A DNA stretch of 64,000 nucleotides from Hymenobacter persicinus. Its GTDB lineage: Bacteria; Bacteroidota; Bacteroidia; Cytophagales; Hymenobacteraceae. The stretch lies in NCBI RefSeq assembly GCF_004167665.1, contig NZ_SEWE01000003.1, forward strand, positions 124,001-188,000. The letters are read 5' to 3'. Under the pieces are notes generated by a model that was given only the letters and a program-made list of their open reading frames with translations, ran no database searches and was not told where the DNA came from. Position numbers and translations under genes: made by a program. Positions 41,405 to 50,284 of the stretch are shown in pieces; the stretch's first letter is position 1; the number at the start of each line of letters is the position of its first letter.

Positions 41405-43385
41405 TATTCCCGAAGAATATTCTATTCGTGACTTATTTGGCTCCGGCCACTACGTCATCCCCCTCTACCAGCGCAACTACGCTTGGACGGAGCAGGAAGT
41501 GCTCCAGCTAATTCAGGACGTTGCGGATTACGCGCTCAATAAGCCAGATACCCGGTATCGTATTGGGACGCTCATTGCCTATGAGCGGGAGAGCGAACAA
41601 GGCATCGTGCGCGAAACCATCGACGGGCAGCAGAGGCTAACCACGCTCAACATTCTATTGTGCGCGTTGAAGCGCGAATACGCTGATAAATTGTCGAAGC
41701 AGCAGCTGGACCAGCTAACAACTCGCTTCCAGCTCAACCTGCAATACGACAGCCGGCCCTCGTCCACGGAGACGCTACGCGTACTCTTCCAAGAAGGCTC
41801 CCTGCGCTTTTCTTCGGACAAGACCTATAACACCGAAATCAGGCAAGCCTACGAAGTGGCTATACGAAGTCTGCGCCATCTCCCAGCCGAAAAGGGAATT
41901 TCGGTGAGCCAGTTCTTTGGCTACTTGCTCGACAACGTTTCCATCCTGTTCGTGACGGTGCCCCCCGACACCGATTTGAACCACTACTTCGAGATTATGA
42001 ACAGCCGGGGGGAGCAGCTCGAAAAACACGAAGTGCTCAAGGCTCAGCTGCTCAATGTGCTGCGAGAAGACAATCAGGCCAGCCATTGCTTTAACCGAAT
42101 TTGGGAGGCCTGCTCCTACATGGAGCGCTACGTACAGTACGGGTTCGAGCCCAATGTGCGCAACGTGCTTTTCGGCGAGGATTGGAGCCTGCTGCGGGCT
42201 AAAGACTTTGCTGACGTGGCTGAAAAACTCCATAATGGCCAAGTGCCTGGTTCGCACCTCGACGAGTACGACCTCGACACCATCCTTAGTGAGCGTACAC
42301 CTGCGCTCCAAAACAGCGCCGCGAAGTCCGATAGCGACGACGCCTCGCGTTTTACGGCCGTCATCAACTTTCCTAATTTCCTGCTGCACATCCTGCGGAT
42401 ACAGGTAGCCGATGAAGCGCGGCGTACAAATGAGGCTGTTGACGTGCAAAGCCAAGTCAGGCTGGACGATAAGGATTTGCTGAACGCGTTTAATGCCCAA
42501 CTCAACAAGGCTCCGGATCAGCAGAAATTCGTTCGGGATTTTGCTTACAACCTACTCCGCGGCCGCAATCTGTTGGACACATTCGTGCTGAAGCGCGAAT
42601 ACGACAACACAGGGGATGGTTGGAGCCTGAAGGCAATGAAAAAGAGCTCGTCGGCATCGGCGTACTATACTGGTACCTTCGGCGACGATGAAACGGGCCT
42701 GAACCGGGAGGTGCTGATGCTGCTGGCCATGTTCCATGTGTCGAACCCCACTCAGATTTATAAACACTGGTTAAGCGGGGCGCTCAACTACCTGTTTGCT
42801 CAGGAGCGGGTCACGGCCCAGCAGTACCGTAACTACCTACAGCGGCTGGCCAACGGCTTCCTGTTCAACCGCTACCTGACGGATGCCAAGCAGGACTATT
42901 ACGAAATGATTTTCACGCCCTATGGATTGAACCGGCAGCCAACTCTGAACGAGGAGCTGCTGCATCAGGGCACGGGAGTGGAGAATTTCGTTTTCAACTA
43001 CCTGGATTTTCTGCTCTGGAAGCGAGACCAAAAGCAAGTCTTCGAGTTCACTTTCCGCAGCTCGGTTGAGCATTATTTCCCCCAGCATCCGGTTGGCGCT
43101 GAGGAACTGGATGGACGGTATTTGCACCACTTTGGCAACCTCTGTCTAATCAGCTCCGCCAAGAACTCTCTCCTGCGTAATCATTTGCCGTGGGCCAAGA
43201 GACAGCATTATAACCACGTCAAGTCCGACAGTCTCAAACAGCGCCTGATGATGGATTTGACCACTGAGAATAGTGACTGGAACGTCGAGGCCATCAAGGC
43301 CCATGGCCAGGCTATGAAGGACCTACTTTTAGCTCAGAGGCCCGGAGAAGGTATTTCACTTGCCGTACTAACAACGCTGTTATAA
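41391..43385 (+). CDS. DUF262-DUF1524 protein (GmrSD-like)
   Basis: A 664-residue protein with a DUF262 domain at the start (VIPLYQRNYAWTEQE, residues 22-36; ETIDGQQRLTTL, 76-87; YFEIMNSRGEQLEKHEVLKA) and, at the end, EHYFPQHPV with HHFGNLCLISSAKNSLLRNHLP, the H-x-x-P/N-L-x-L-I-S-x-x-x-N-S pattern of the DUF1524 HNH-like nuclease. This is the fused domain order known from GmrSD type IV restriction enzymes, which cleave modified phage DNA. It lies between hsdS-linked genes and hsdR, overlapping the previous gene. It probably cleaves modified DNA or adds a second arm to the type I system. Confidence 0.9.
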   Translation: MKSASIPEEYSIRDLFGSGHYVIPLYQRNYAWTEQEVLQLIQDVADYALNKPDTRYRIGTLIAYERESEQGIVRETIDGQQRLTTLNILLCALKREYADKLSKQQLDQLTTRFQLNLQYDSRPSSTETLRVLFQEGSLRFSSDKTYNTEIRQAYEVAIRSLRHLPAEKGISVSQFFGYLLDNVSILFVTVPPDTDLNHYFEIMNSRGEQLEKHEVLKAQLLNVLREDNQASHCFNRIWEACSYMERYVQYGFEPNVRNVLFGEDWSLLRAKDFADVAEKLHNGQVPGSHLDEYDLDTILSERTPALQNSAAKSDSDDASRFTAVINFPNFLLHILRIQVADEARRTNEAVDVQSQVRLDDKDLLNAFNAQLNKAPDQQKFVRDFAYNLLRGRNLLDTFVLKREYDNTGDGWSLKAMKKSSSASAYYTGTFGDDETGLNREVLMLLAMFHVSNPTQIYKHWLSGALNYLFAQERVTAQQYRNYLQRLANGFLFNRYLTDAKQDYYEMIFTPYGLNRQPTLNEELLHQGTGVENFVFNYLDFLLWKRDQKQVFEFTFRSSVEHYFPQHPVGAEELDGRYLHHFGNLCLISSAKNSLLRNHLPWAKRQHYNHVKSDSLKQRLMMDLTTENSDWNVEAIKAHGQAMKDLLLAQRPGEGISLAVLTTLL

Positions 43386-43386
43386 T

Positions 43387-46300
43387 ATGCCTACCCTTAC
43401 TAACGAACAAGCATTAGAAGCCGCAATTCAGAAACGGCTGACCGGAACCTGCCTGGAAGAACTGGCCAATCCTGCTCTACCGGCCTTGGTAGAGGAGCAA
43501 ACTGAGGCATACCGGGGGGGTGACGGCTATTACATTGGCTTCGCAACTGATTTCGATGCCCGCTATGCCATCGACCAGCGGCGCTTCTGGCATTTTCTGG
43601 AGGCCACACAGGGCAAAGAACTGGACAAGCTTCGCCAGCAATCTGACTGGAAGCTCAAAATACTGGAACGGCTGGACCGGCTCATCAAGAAGTACGGGCT
43701 GCTGCGCGTGCTGCGCAAGGGCTTGGAAGTAGACGATGCTCACTTCACCCTGTTCTACCCGCTTCCGTTGGCCTCGAGCAGCCAGCAAATCAAGGACTCC
43801 TTCAACACCAATGAGTTCAGCGCCATGCGCCAAGTGCGCTACAGTCTGGCCAACAAGGGAGAGGAAATAGACTTGGTGCTCTTCGTCAATGGCTTGCCCT
43901 TCAGCACGCTGGAACTCAAAAATGCCTGGACGGGTCAGACCGCCAAGGTGAACGGGCAAAACCAGTACCGGTACGAGCGCGACGCGCAGCAACCACTGCT
44001 GCAGTTTGGCCGCTGCCTGGTGCACTTCGTCGTGGACACGGATGAGGTATACATGACGACCCGCCTGGACGGCGCCAAAACCTTCTTCCTGCCATTCAAT
44101 AAAGGGTACAACCACGGCAAAGGCAATCCACCCCATCCCTTCGGCCACCGCACCACCTATCTGTGGGAGGAAGTCCTGACGCGCCACAGCGTGGCCAACA
44201 TCCTGCAGCATTTTGTGCGACTCGACGGACGCGACACCGATCAACTCAGCAAGCGCACCCTGTATTTTCCCCGCTACCACCAGTTGCAGGTGGTGAGGAA
44301 GCTGGTCGAACATGCATCCAACCACGGAGTCGGACAGCGTTACCTGATTCAGCATTCGGCGGGCTCGGGCAAGTCCAACTCCATTACCTGGGCCGCTTAC
44401 CAGCTTATCGAAACCTACCCGCAGCACACGCAGGTAGCCGGGGGTAGGGGAGTTGCCAACCCACTGTTCGATTCGGTGATAGTAGTCACAGACCGCCGCT
44501 TGCTCGACAAGCAGCTGCGCGAAAACATCAAAGACTTCTCCGAGGTCAAGAATGTGGTGGCTCCGGCGCACTCGTCCCGCGAGCTGAAGGATGCGCTGGA
44601 GCAGGGCAAGCGCATCATCATCACCACGATTCAGAAGTTTCCCTTCATCGTCGACGGTATTGCTGACCTGAGCGAGAAGCGGTTTGCCGTCATCATCGAT
44701 GAGGCCCACAGCTCGCAGGGTGGCTCCACTGCCGATAAGATGAACCAGGCAATGGGCAGTGCCAGTGAGGAAGATGCAGATGCCGCCGATCCTCAGGACT
44801 TGATTTTGTCCGCGATGCAAGCCCGCAAGATGCGGGGCAATGCCTCTTATTTGGCCTTTACGGCTACCCCCAAGAATGCCACGCTCGAGAAATTCGGTAT
44901 AAAGGGCGAGGACGGCAAATTCCGCCCGTTCCACTTGTATTCGATGAAGCAAGCAATTGAGGAAGGCTTCATTCTTGATGTAGTGGCCAACTACACTACC
45001 TACAAGAGCTACTACGAGATTCAAAAATCCATAGCGGAAAACCCTCTCTTCGATACTACAAAGGCACAGAAAAAGCTTCGTGCCTTCGTCGAGCGTCATC
45101 CAGAAACCATTGCTACCAAGACCGAGATAATGCTCGACCACTTTCTGAGCAGCGTGGTGAATACCAAAAAGCTGAAGGGCAAAGCCAAAGGCATGGTCGT
45201 CACCCAGAACATTGAAGCGGCCATCCGGTACTATCAAGCCCTGCGCACTCAACTCCATCACCGCGGCCACCCTTTCCGGATTGCCATTGCCTTCTCCGGA
45301 AAAAAGAAAGTGGACGGCATTGAGCACACCGAAGACTCGCTCAACGACTTCCCGGAAAGCCTGGATACCGCCAAGCCCACCGACCCTGGCTATATAACGG
45401 ACCGCATAGCCAGGTTTTTCGACCACGACGAGTTCCGCCTGCTGGTGGTAGCCAACAAATACCTCACGGGTTTCGACCAGCCCAAGCTCTCGGCTATGTA
45501 CGTGGACAAAAAGCTGTTGGGCGTGTTAGCCGTTCAGGCCCTCTCCCGTCTGAATCGGTCGGCAAACAAGCTGGGTAAGAAAACGGAGGATCTATTTGTA
45601 CTTGATTTCTGGAATTCGACTGAAGACATCAAGAAGTCATTTGACGATTTCTATACTGCCACCACTCTAAGTCAGGCCACAAACGTTAACGTTCTACACG
45701 AGCTGAAAAGTAACCTGGATGACGTGGGCGTCTATGAGTGGAATGAGGTCGTAGATTTTGCCGATAGGTACTTTTTGGGCAAAGATGCCGATACCGAACT
45801 AAGCCCTATTCTGCAGCTGGCAGAAGACCGTTTCAGCCATGAACTCAGCTTAGAGGAGAATCAGAAAGTTGACTTCAAGATCAAGGCCAAGCAGTTCGTC
45901 AAGATTTACGGACAACTGGCTTCCATTATGCCGTTCAACGTGGTCAAGTGGGAGCAATTGTTCTGGTTCCTGAAGTTCCTGATTCCTCGCCTTAAGCTTC
46001 AAGACCCCAACCAAGACACGCTGGATGCGCTGATGGACTCGGTTGACCTAGCCACTTATGGCTTAGAGCGAGTTAAGCTTAATGCAGCCATTGGGTTAGA
46101 CGATTCCGAAACAGAACTTGATCCGCAGAACCCAAACCCCCGCGGAGCCCATGATCCGGACTCTGAGAAGGATTTGCTTGATTTGATAATCAAAGCTTTC
46201 AATGAGCGTTGGTTTCAAGGCTGGGAAGCCACGCCTGAAGACCAGCGGGTCAAGTTTCTGAATATCGTCCGCGGTATGCAGGCACACCCTGACTTCAAGG

Positions 46301-46476
46301 CTAAATTTCAGGACAACCCAGACAATCAAACCCGAGAAATGACCTTTGACCGCATATTCGATGAGGTAATCAACAGTCAGCGTCGAACAGAACTAGACCT
46401 CTACAAGATGCTGTCTAAGGATGACTCCTTCAAGCATGCTTTTGTAGAGACCATAAAACGGCTTTTAGCCGCTTAG
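43387..46476 (+). CDS. hsdR: Type I restriction enzyme R subunit (translocase/nuclease)
   Basis: A 1029-residue motor and nuclease subunit. The N-terminal endonuclease has the D-x(n)-E-x-K pattern: D162 in EEIDLVLF, then E176 and K178 in LELKN. The SF2 helicase domain follows with Walker A HSAGSGKSN (323-331), DEAH at 438-441 (IIDEAHSSQGG) and FTATPKN. ATP-driven translocation with HsdM/HsdS pulls in DNA until cleavage occurs. It begins two bases after the DUF1524 gene. All motifs are intact, so the system should be active. Confidence 0.97.
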   Translation: MPTLTNEQALEAAIQKRLTGTCLEELANPALPALVEEQTEAYRGGDGYYIGFATDFDARYAIDQRRFWHFLEATQGKELDKLRQQSDWKLKILERLDRLIKKYGLLRVLRKGLEVDDAHFTLFYPLPLASSSQQIKDSFNTNEFSAMRQVRYSLANKGEEIDLVLFVNGLPFSTLELKNAWTGQTAKVNGQNQYRYERDAQQPLLQFGRCLVHFVVDTDEVYMTTRLDGAKTFFLPFNKGYNHGKGNPPHPFGHRTTYLWEEVLTRHSVANILQHFVRLDGRDTDQLSKRTLYFPRYHQLQVVRKLVEHASNHGVGQRYLIQHSAGSGKSNSITWAAYQLIETYPQHTQVAGGRGVANPLFDSVIVVTDRRLLDKQLRENIKDFSEVKNVVAPAHSSRELKDALEQGKRIIITTIQKFPFIVDGIADLSEKRFAVIIDEAHSSQGGSTADKMNQAMGSASEEDADAADPQDLILSAMQARKMRGNASYLAFTATPKNATLEKFGIKGEDGKFRPFHLYSMKQAIEEGFILDVVANYTTYKSYYEIQKSIAENPLFDTTKAQKKLRAFVERHPETIATKTEIMLDHFLSSVVNTKKLKGKAKGMVVTQNIEAAIRYYQALRTQLHHRGHPFRIAIAFSGKKKVDGIEHTEDSLNDFPESLDTAKPTDPGYITDRIARFFDHDEFRLLVVANKYLTGFDQPKLSAMYVDKKLLGVLAVQALSRLNRSANKLGKKTEDLFVLDFWNSTEDIKKSFDDFYTATTLSQATNVNVLHELKSNLDDVGVYEWNEVVDFADRYFLGKDADTELSPILQLAEDRFSHELSLEENQKVDFKIKAKQFVKIYGQLASIMPFNVVKWEQLFWFLKFLIPRLKLQDPNQDTLDALMDSVDLATYGLERVKLNAAIGLDDSETELDPQNPNPRGAHDPDSEKDLLDLIIKAFNERWFQGWEATPEDQRVKFLNIVRGMQAHPDFKAKFQDNPDNQTREMTFDRIFDEVINSQRRTELDLYKMLSKDDSFKHAFVETIKRLLAA

Positions 46477-46546
46477 TAAGCCCGACAGCAACAAGCCGCT
46501 GTCTATACATTAGCAATCCATAAATACAGCAGTTTTCCAACACTTC

Positions 46547-47908
46547 ATGCAGGACCTTTACATTGCCCCTTCCGTTATCGAAGACGAATCCAATGCGGAC
46601 GAAAGTCAGCACGAAGTCTTGGATGTAAAAGCCGATGAGCGCAAAATCATTTGGCAGGCCAAAGACTTCTCCATCCGCGAGTTTGCCAGCATGACTGCAG
46701 ACGGAGAACTTGTGCTGCAACCCGAGTACCAGCGCAATTTTGTGGCCTCAGCTGCTATTTCTAGTCGCTTAATTGAAAGCGTGCTTATGGACGTGCCTAT
46801 TCCGGTTATTTACCTTGCTCAGGAGCGCGATGGCACTTATTCTGTAATAGATGGTCAGCAGCGTCTTACCTCCTTTCTATCCTTTGTTGATGGCAAGTAT
46901 CCCAACGGTGATGAATTCAAACTCACCGGCCTAACTGTTCTCACCGAGCTGAACCGGCTTACTTTTTCGCAGCTCTCTAGAGAGCTGCAGACGAAGATTC
47001 GTACCACCACCATTCACTCCATCATCATCAAGAAGGAGTCGAACGAAGACATAAAGTTTGAGATTTTCGAACGCCTCAACACGGGTTCTACAAAGCTCAA
47101 CGAGGATGAGATTCGGAACACGGTGTACCGCGGCGCTTATATTAAGCTCTTGGCCGAATTAGCTGACGAACCGGTATTTCACGAGTTGGTTCGCAAGGAA
47201 AACTTCCGAAACCGGATGGTGTACCGCGGCATGATTCTTCGCTTCCTCGCGGTATCGGAGAAGTCGTATCTCAACTACAAGTCTTCCATGATGCAGTTCT
47301 GTAATAAGGAGCTGCGCGACAATCAGAACCTGTCACCGGCCAAAGCTAAGGAATACAAACAACGGTTCCTGCACTGCTTGGATCTGGTCAAGACGGTTTT
47401 CGGCACCAAAGCCTTCCGCCGCTATATTCCCGGTACTGAAAATGCGCCCGGCCGCTGGGCCGATGGCCAAATCAACATGGCCTTGTTCGACCTGCAGATG
47501 AACGGATTTGTTCACTACTCCAAAAACGATGTGCTGCGTAACGCCGATTACATCCGCGAGGCAGTGCTGGACATGATGGCCAACAATGCGGAGTTTCAGA
47601 TGCTCATCGGCTTTAAGACCTCTGATACCGATAACGTCAATCGTCGCTTCCGCATGTATTACGATATGCTGGAGAACATCATCACCGACAAAGGCTATAG
47701 CCACCGCACGTTCTCACCGCAACTGAAGGAAAAGCTTTTCAAAGAGAGTCCCGTCTGCGCCATATCCGGCCAGCAAATCCTGGCCATTGAAGATGCGGAA
47801 GTAGACCACATCGTCCCTTACAGCAAGGGCGGCCCTACTACTGCTGAAAACGCTCAGCTAGTGCTGCGCTACTTCAACAGAGCGAAGAATAATAAGGCAG
47901 CCCATTAA
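46547..47908 (+). CDS. DUF262 protein with C-terminal HNH nuclease
   Basis: A 453-residue protein. DUF262 core: VLQPEYQRNFVASAAISSRL and VIDGQQRLTSFLSF, then EIFERLNTGSTKLNEDEIRN. The C-terminus is a canonical HNH: CAISGQQILAIEDAEVDHIV (D420, H421) followed by GGPTTAENAQLVLRYFNRAK (N435). This third DUF262 gene differs from the other two in having a classical HNH and a C-terminal size of about 55 residues. It starts 70 bases after hsdR, perhaps from the same transcript. A role in cutting foreign DNA is inferred from the domains. Confidence 0.9.
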   Translation: MQDLYIAPSVIEDESNADESQHEVLDVKADERKIIWQAKDFSIREFASMTADGELVLQPEYQRNFVASAAISSRLIESVLMDVPIPVIYLAQERDGTYSVIDGQQRLTSFLSFVDGKYPNGDEFKLTGLTVLTELNRLTFSQLSRELQTKIRTTTIHSIIIKKESNEDIKFEIFERLNTGSTKLNEDEIRNTVYRGAYIKLLAELADEPVFHELVRKENFRNRMVYRGMILRFLAVSEKSYLNYKSSMMQFCNKELRDNQNLSPAKAKEYKQRFLHCLDLVKTVFGTKAFRRYIPGTENAPGRWADGQINMALFDLQMNGFVHYSKNDVLRNADYIREAVLDMMANNAEFQMLIGFKTSDTDNVNRRFRMYYDMLENIITDKGYSHRTFSPQLKEKLFKESPVCAISGQQILAIEDAEVDHIVPYSKGGPTTAENAQLVLRYFNRAKNNKAAH

Positions 47909-48270
47909 TACCGCCGTATTAGTTCTGCGCCTATAAGCGAAGTTAGTAGCCTTATTTACCGTTGCGTACTGAGTGTAAATTTATATTATAGGTGTAGATA
48001 TAAACATGATGAAGTAGATTTGCGGCAACTTTAGCTTTAAAAGCTATTTTCTTAGCGAATTAAATGAAAAATATGTTGATTTCAAAGCTTAGATAAGTTG
48101 ATATAGCTGAGTAAGATTATTTGCACATAATATGATGAAGTTTGTATAAGTGTTCTATATTGATGTTTTGAAATAAAAAGTTGATTGCTTATTAATAGGC
48201 CTTCGAGAACAAAAGAAAGATTTTTGGATTTCTAAATCATAGTTTTTTCTTACTGCATAACCAAGTCAAT
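47909..48270 (+). other. AT-rich spacer before the Septu-like genes
   Basis: About 360 bases, strongly AT-rich, with no credible gene. TAGATTTG at 48015-48022 is an exact -7 match and would give a leader of about 240 bases to the gene at 48271. A short hairpin AGCTTTAAAAGCT follows near 48032. Confidence 0.55.
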
Positions 48271-49464
48271 ATGGAAGGATTACTTCATGTGCCACAAGAA
48301 CTACTTCAACTCAAGCCTATCGCGAATGATGTCAGTGTGCTGATTGGTGAAAACGGTAGCGGAAAAAGCACTTTGTTGAACAAATTATCCCACTATTTTT
48401 TAGAGAACAAAAAAGAAGTAATTGCAATTGCTAATTCTATCCACGATAAGTTTGATAGTAAGAGCCGGAGGTTTTATTCGCTGAGAGGTAGGTCGGGACG
48501 TAACCATTCAACGAGTGTAATAAAAAAAGCTATGGCTAATATAGCTAGATCTGATGTATTTATTTTGACAAATTCTATTCGGGCACTTAATTATGTTGGC
48601 TTTGATCCTGTAATGGGATTTAAAGTAAATAATATAGTTTCTGACTTTGAATTTTTGATTATTGAATATTTTGAAAATTATGATCAAGCTAGGGAAGTAA
48701 TTACTTTAATTGATAATTACCTCCACGATGCATTTTATAAAAGGGAATCAGTTTCTTCTAATGGTAATAGAGAAGGGATAATCTGGCTTGAAGAAGGAAG
48801 GTTTAGTTATGATCTATATGATAAATATAATTTAACCAATTTGTTTATTTGGGAATCTAAACTTAGGTCATTGGGCGTCATTGATGGAATAGAAGTATTC
48901 TTGCGAAGAAATGGACAGAACATAACTATGTTAAATGCCAGTTCTGGTGAGTTGTCTTTGATTAGCTCAATAGTTTATTTGTCTACTGTTATTACAAATG
49001 ATTCTGTTATTCTAATTGATGAGCCAGAGAATAGCTTGCATCCAAAATGGCAAAAAGAATATGTGAAAAACATTTTAGATCTGTTTTATAATTATCAGCC
49101 TAAAGTTGTGGTAGCTACGCATTCTCCTCTTATTGTTAATGGCGCGGAATTATCAGTTAAAGAAACAAAGGTATATAAGGCTGAAGGGGGAGAGTTTTCT
49201 TTACAGAACGAAAGCCTTCTAAACGTAGAAGAAATATTTTTCAAGTTTTTTGATCTTGCGACGCCTCAAAATAGATTTCTATCTGAGCGGTTAGTTAGGG
49301 TGCTTAATGTTTTAGAAAAAAATAGGATGACCTTAGAAGAATTTCAAAGTTATATAGAAAGAATAAAATCAGAATCCTATGACCCCAAGCAAATAGATGT
49401 ATTAAACACAATTAAAATCCTTGCTGAAAACATAAAAAAATTAAACAAAATAAATGAGAACTAA
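48271..49464 (+). CDS. Septu PtuA-like AAA/ABC-type ATPase
   Basis: A 397-residue ATPase with Walker A LIGENGSGKSTLLNKL (residues 25-39), ABC-type signature NASSGELSLI (222-231), Walker B VILIDEPENSLHP (246-257) and H-loop THSPL (283-287). It is an OLD/RecF-like AAA ATPase of the kind called PtuA in Septu defence. The gene is far more AT-rich than the rest of the window. Its 3' end overlaps the HNH gene by 11 bases, the usual Septu layout. The N-terminus is short: the Walker A begins at residue 25, so a longer start was looked for; none with ATG is open. Confidence 0.8.
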   Translation: MEGLLHVPQELLQLKPIANDVSVLIGENGSGKSTLLNKLSHYFLENKKEVIAIANSIHDKFDSKSRRFYSLRGRSGRNHSTSVIKKAMANIARSDVFILTNSIRALNYVGFDPVMGFKVNNIVSDFEFLIIEYFENYDQAREVITLIDNYLHDAFYKRESVSSNGNREGIIWLEEGRFSYDLYDKYNLTNLFIWESKLRSLGVIDGIEVFLRRNGQNITMLNASSGELSLISSIVYLSTVITNDSVILIDEPENSLHPKWQKEYVKNILDLFYNYQPKVVVATHSPLIVNGAELSVKETKVYKAEGGEFSLQNESLLNVEEIFFKFFDLATPQNRFLSERLVRVLNVLEKNRMTLEEFQSYIERIKSESYDPKQIDVLNTIKILAENIKKLNKINEN

Positions 49465-50092
49465 TTCGATTAAATCGGTTTCAAGCCAAGTTGATATAGA
49501 TAACGTGCTTAAAGCGATTAGTGAAGGTGGTGATATTTGGAATAATAAGCTTTTGTCAGGGTTTAAAGCTGGGTTTAAATCTTACTATCGTAATTTAAAT
49601 AAAGAGCAGTGTTGTTATTGTAAAAGAGATACTCAAGATGAATTTAATATGGTTCTAGATATTGAGCATATTTTGCCTAAATCAAAATACAGACAATTTA
49701 TGTTTACAAAAATAAACCTAAGTGTATCGTGTAAGCGTTGTAATATGGTTATAAAGCGCGAAGACATAAGTTTCGTTAAACATGCAAAGAAGGTTAATAC
49801 TAGATATCACAAAAGCAGCCAGTATAAATTTATTCACCCTAATCTTGATAAATATTTTGAACATATACAGTATATTTGTTTTATAGTGAATGATGAAAAA
49901 ATTAAAAAATATGTTGTTGTAGAATCTAGTAGTAAAGGAGCGTATACTTACGATTATTTTGATTTAATGAAATTAGAAATAGATTCAATAAGCAAAGCTC
50001 AGGGTGTTCAAAGTGTTAATAATAATTTTGTAATGCCAGGTGATGAAAATATAAAAAAAATTTTGAATATTCTGAACCCACAAGGTATATGA
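49454..50092 (+). CDS. Septu PtuB-like HNH nuclease
   Basis: A 212-residue HNH nuclease. The zinc-binding C53/C56 pair in EQCCYCKRDT, catalytic region LDIEHILPKS (H72), INLSVSCKRCNMV (N88, C93, C96) form a complete HNH with two cysteine pairs. The first 50 residues are a helical adapter and the last 90 are unknown. Overlap with the ATPase gene by 11 bases indicates one transcript, matching the PtuA-PtuB order of Septu. The proposed role is to nick or cleave nucleic acid when the ATPase is triggered. Low GC suggests recent transfer. Confidence 0.8.
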   Translation: MRTNSIKSVSSQVDIDNVLKAISEGGDIWNNKLLSGFKAGFKSYYRNLNKEQCCYCKRDTQDEFNMVLDIEHILPKSKYRQFMFTKINLSVSCKRCNMVIKREDISFVKHAKKVNTRYHKSSQYKFIHPNLDKYFEHIQYICFIVNDEKIKKYVVVESSSKGAYTYDYFDLMKLEIDSISKAQGVQSVNNNFVMPGDENIKKILNILNPQGI

Positions 50093-50284
50093 TATAATGT
50101 TTTGCAATTTGGGCACGTGTATAATAAATATTGTGTAAGGTATAGCTTTATGGGGCTGTTATCATTGCTCAAAATTATTTTATGGATTGTTGATGACACA
50201 TGTAAATTTATGCAGGTATAGCAGAGCTACAATACATGCAGTCACCTTGCCTGAGCCACTGCCGATTCTGGTATGCATAATAAA

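Noticed and set aside
43477..45426. 649-residue minus-strand frame over hsdR
   Set aside because: Antisense to hsdR, no recognisable domain.
36327..47908. BREX or DISARM system
   Set aside because: There is no PglZ, BrxC/PglY-like ATPase or DISARM helicase; HsdM, HsdS and HsdR motifs define type I restriction.
47909..50092. Retron with ATPase-HNH effectors
   Set aside because: No reverse transcriptase gene is present next to the pair.
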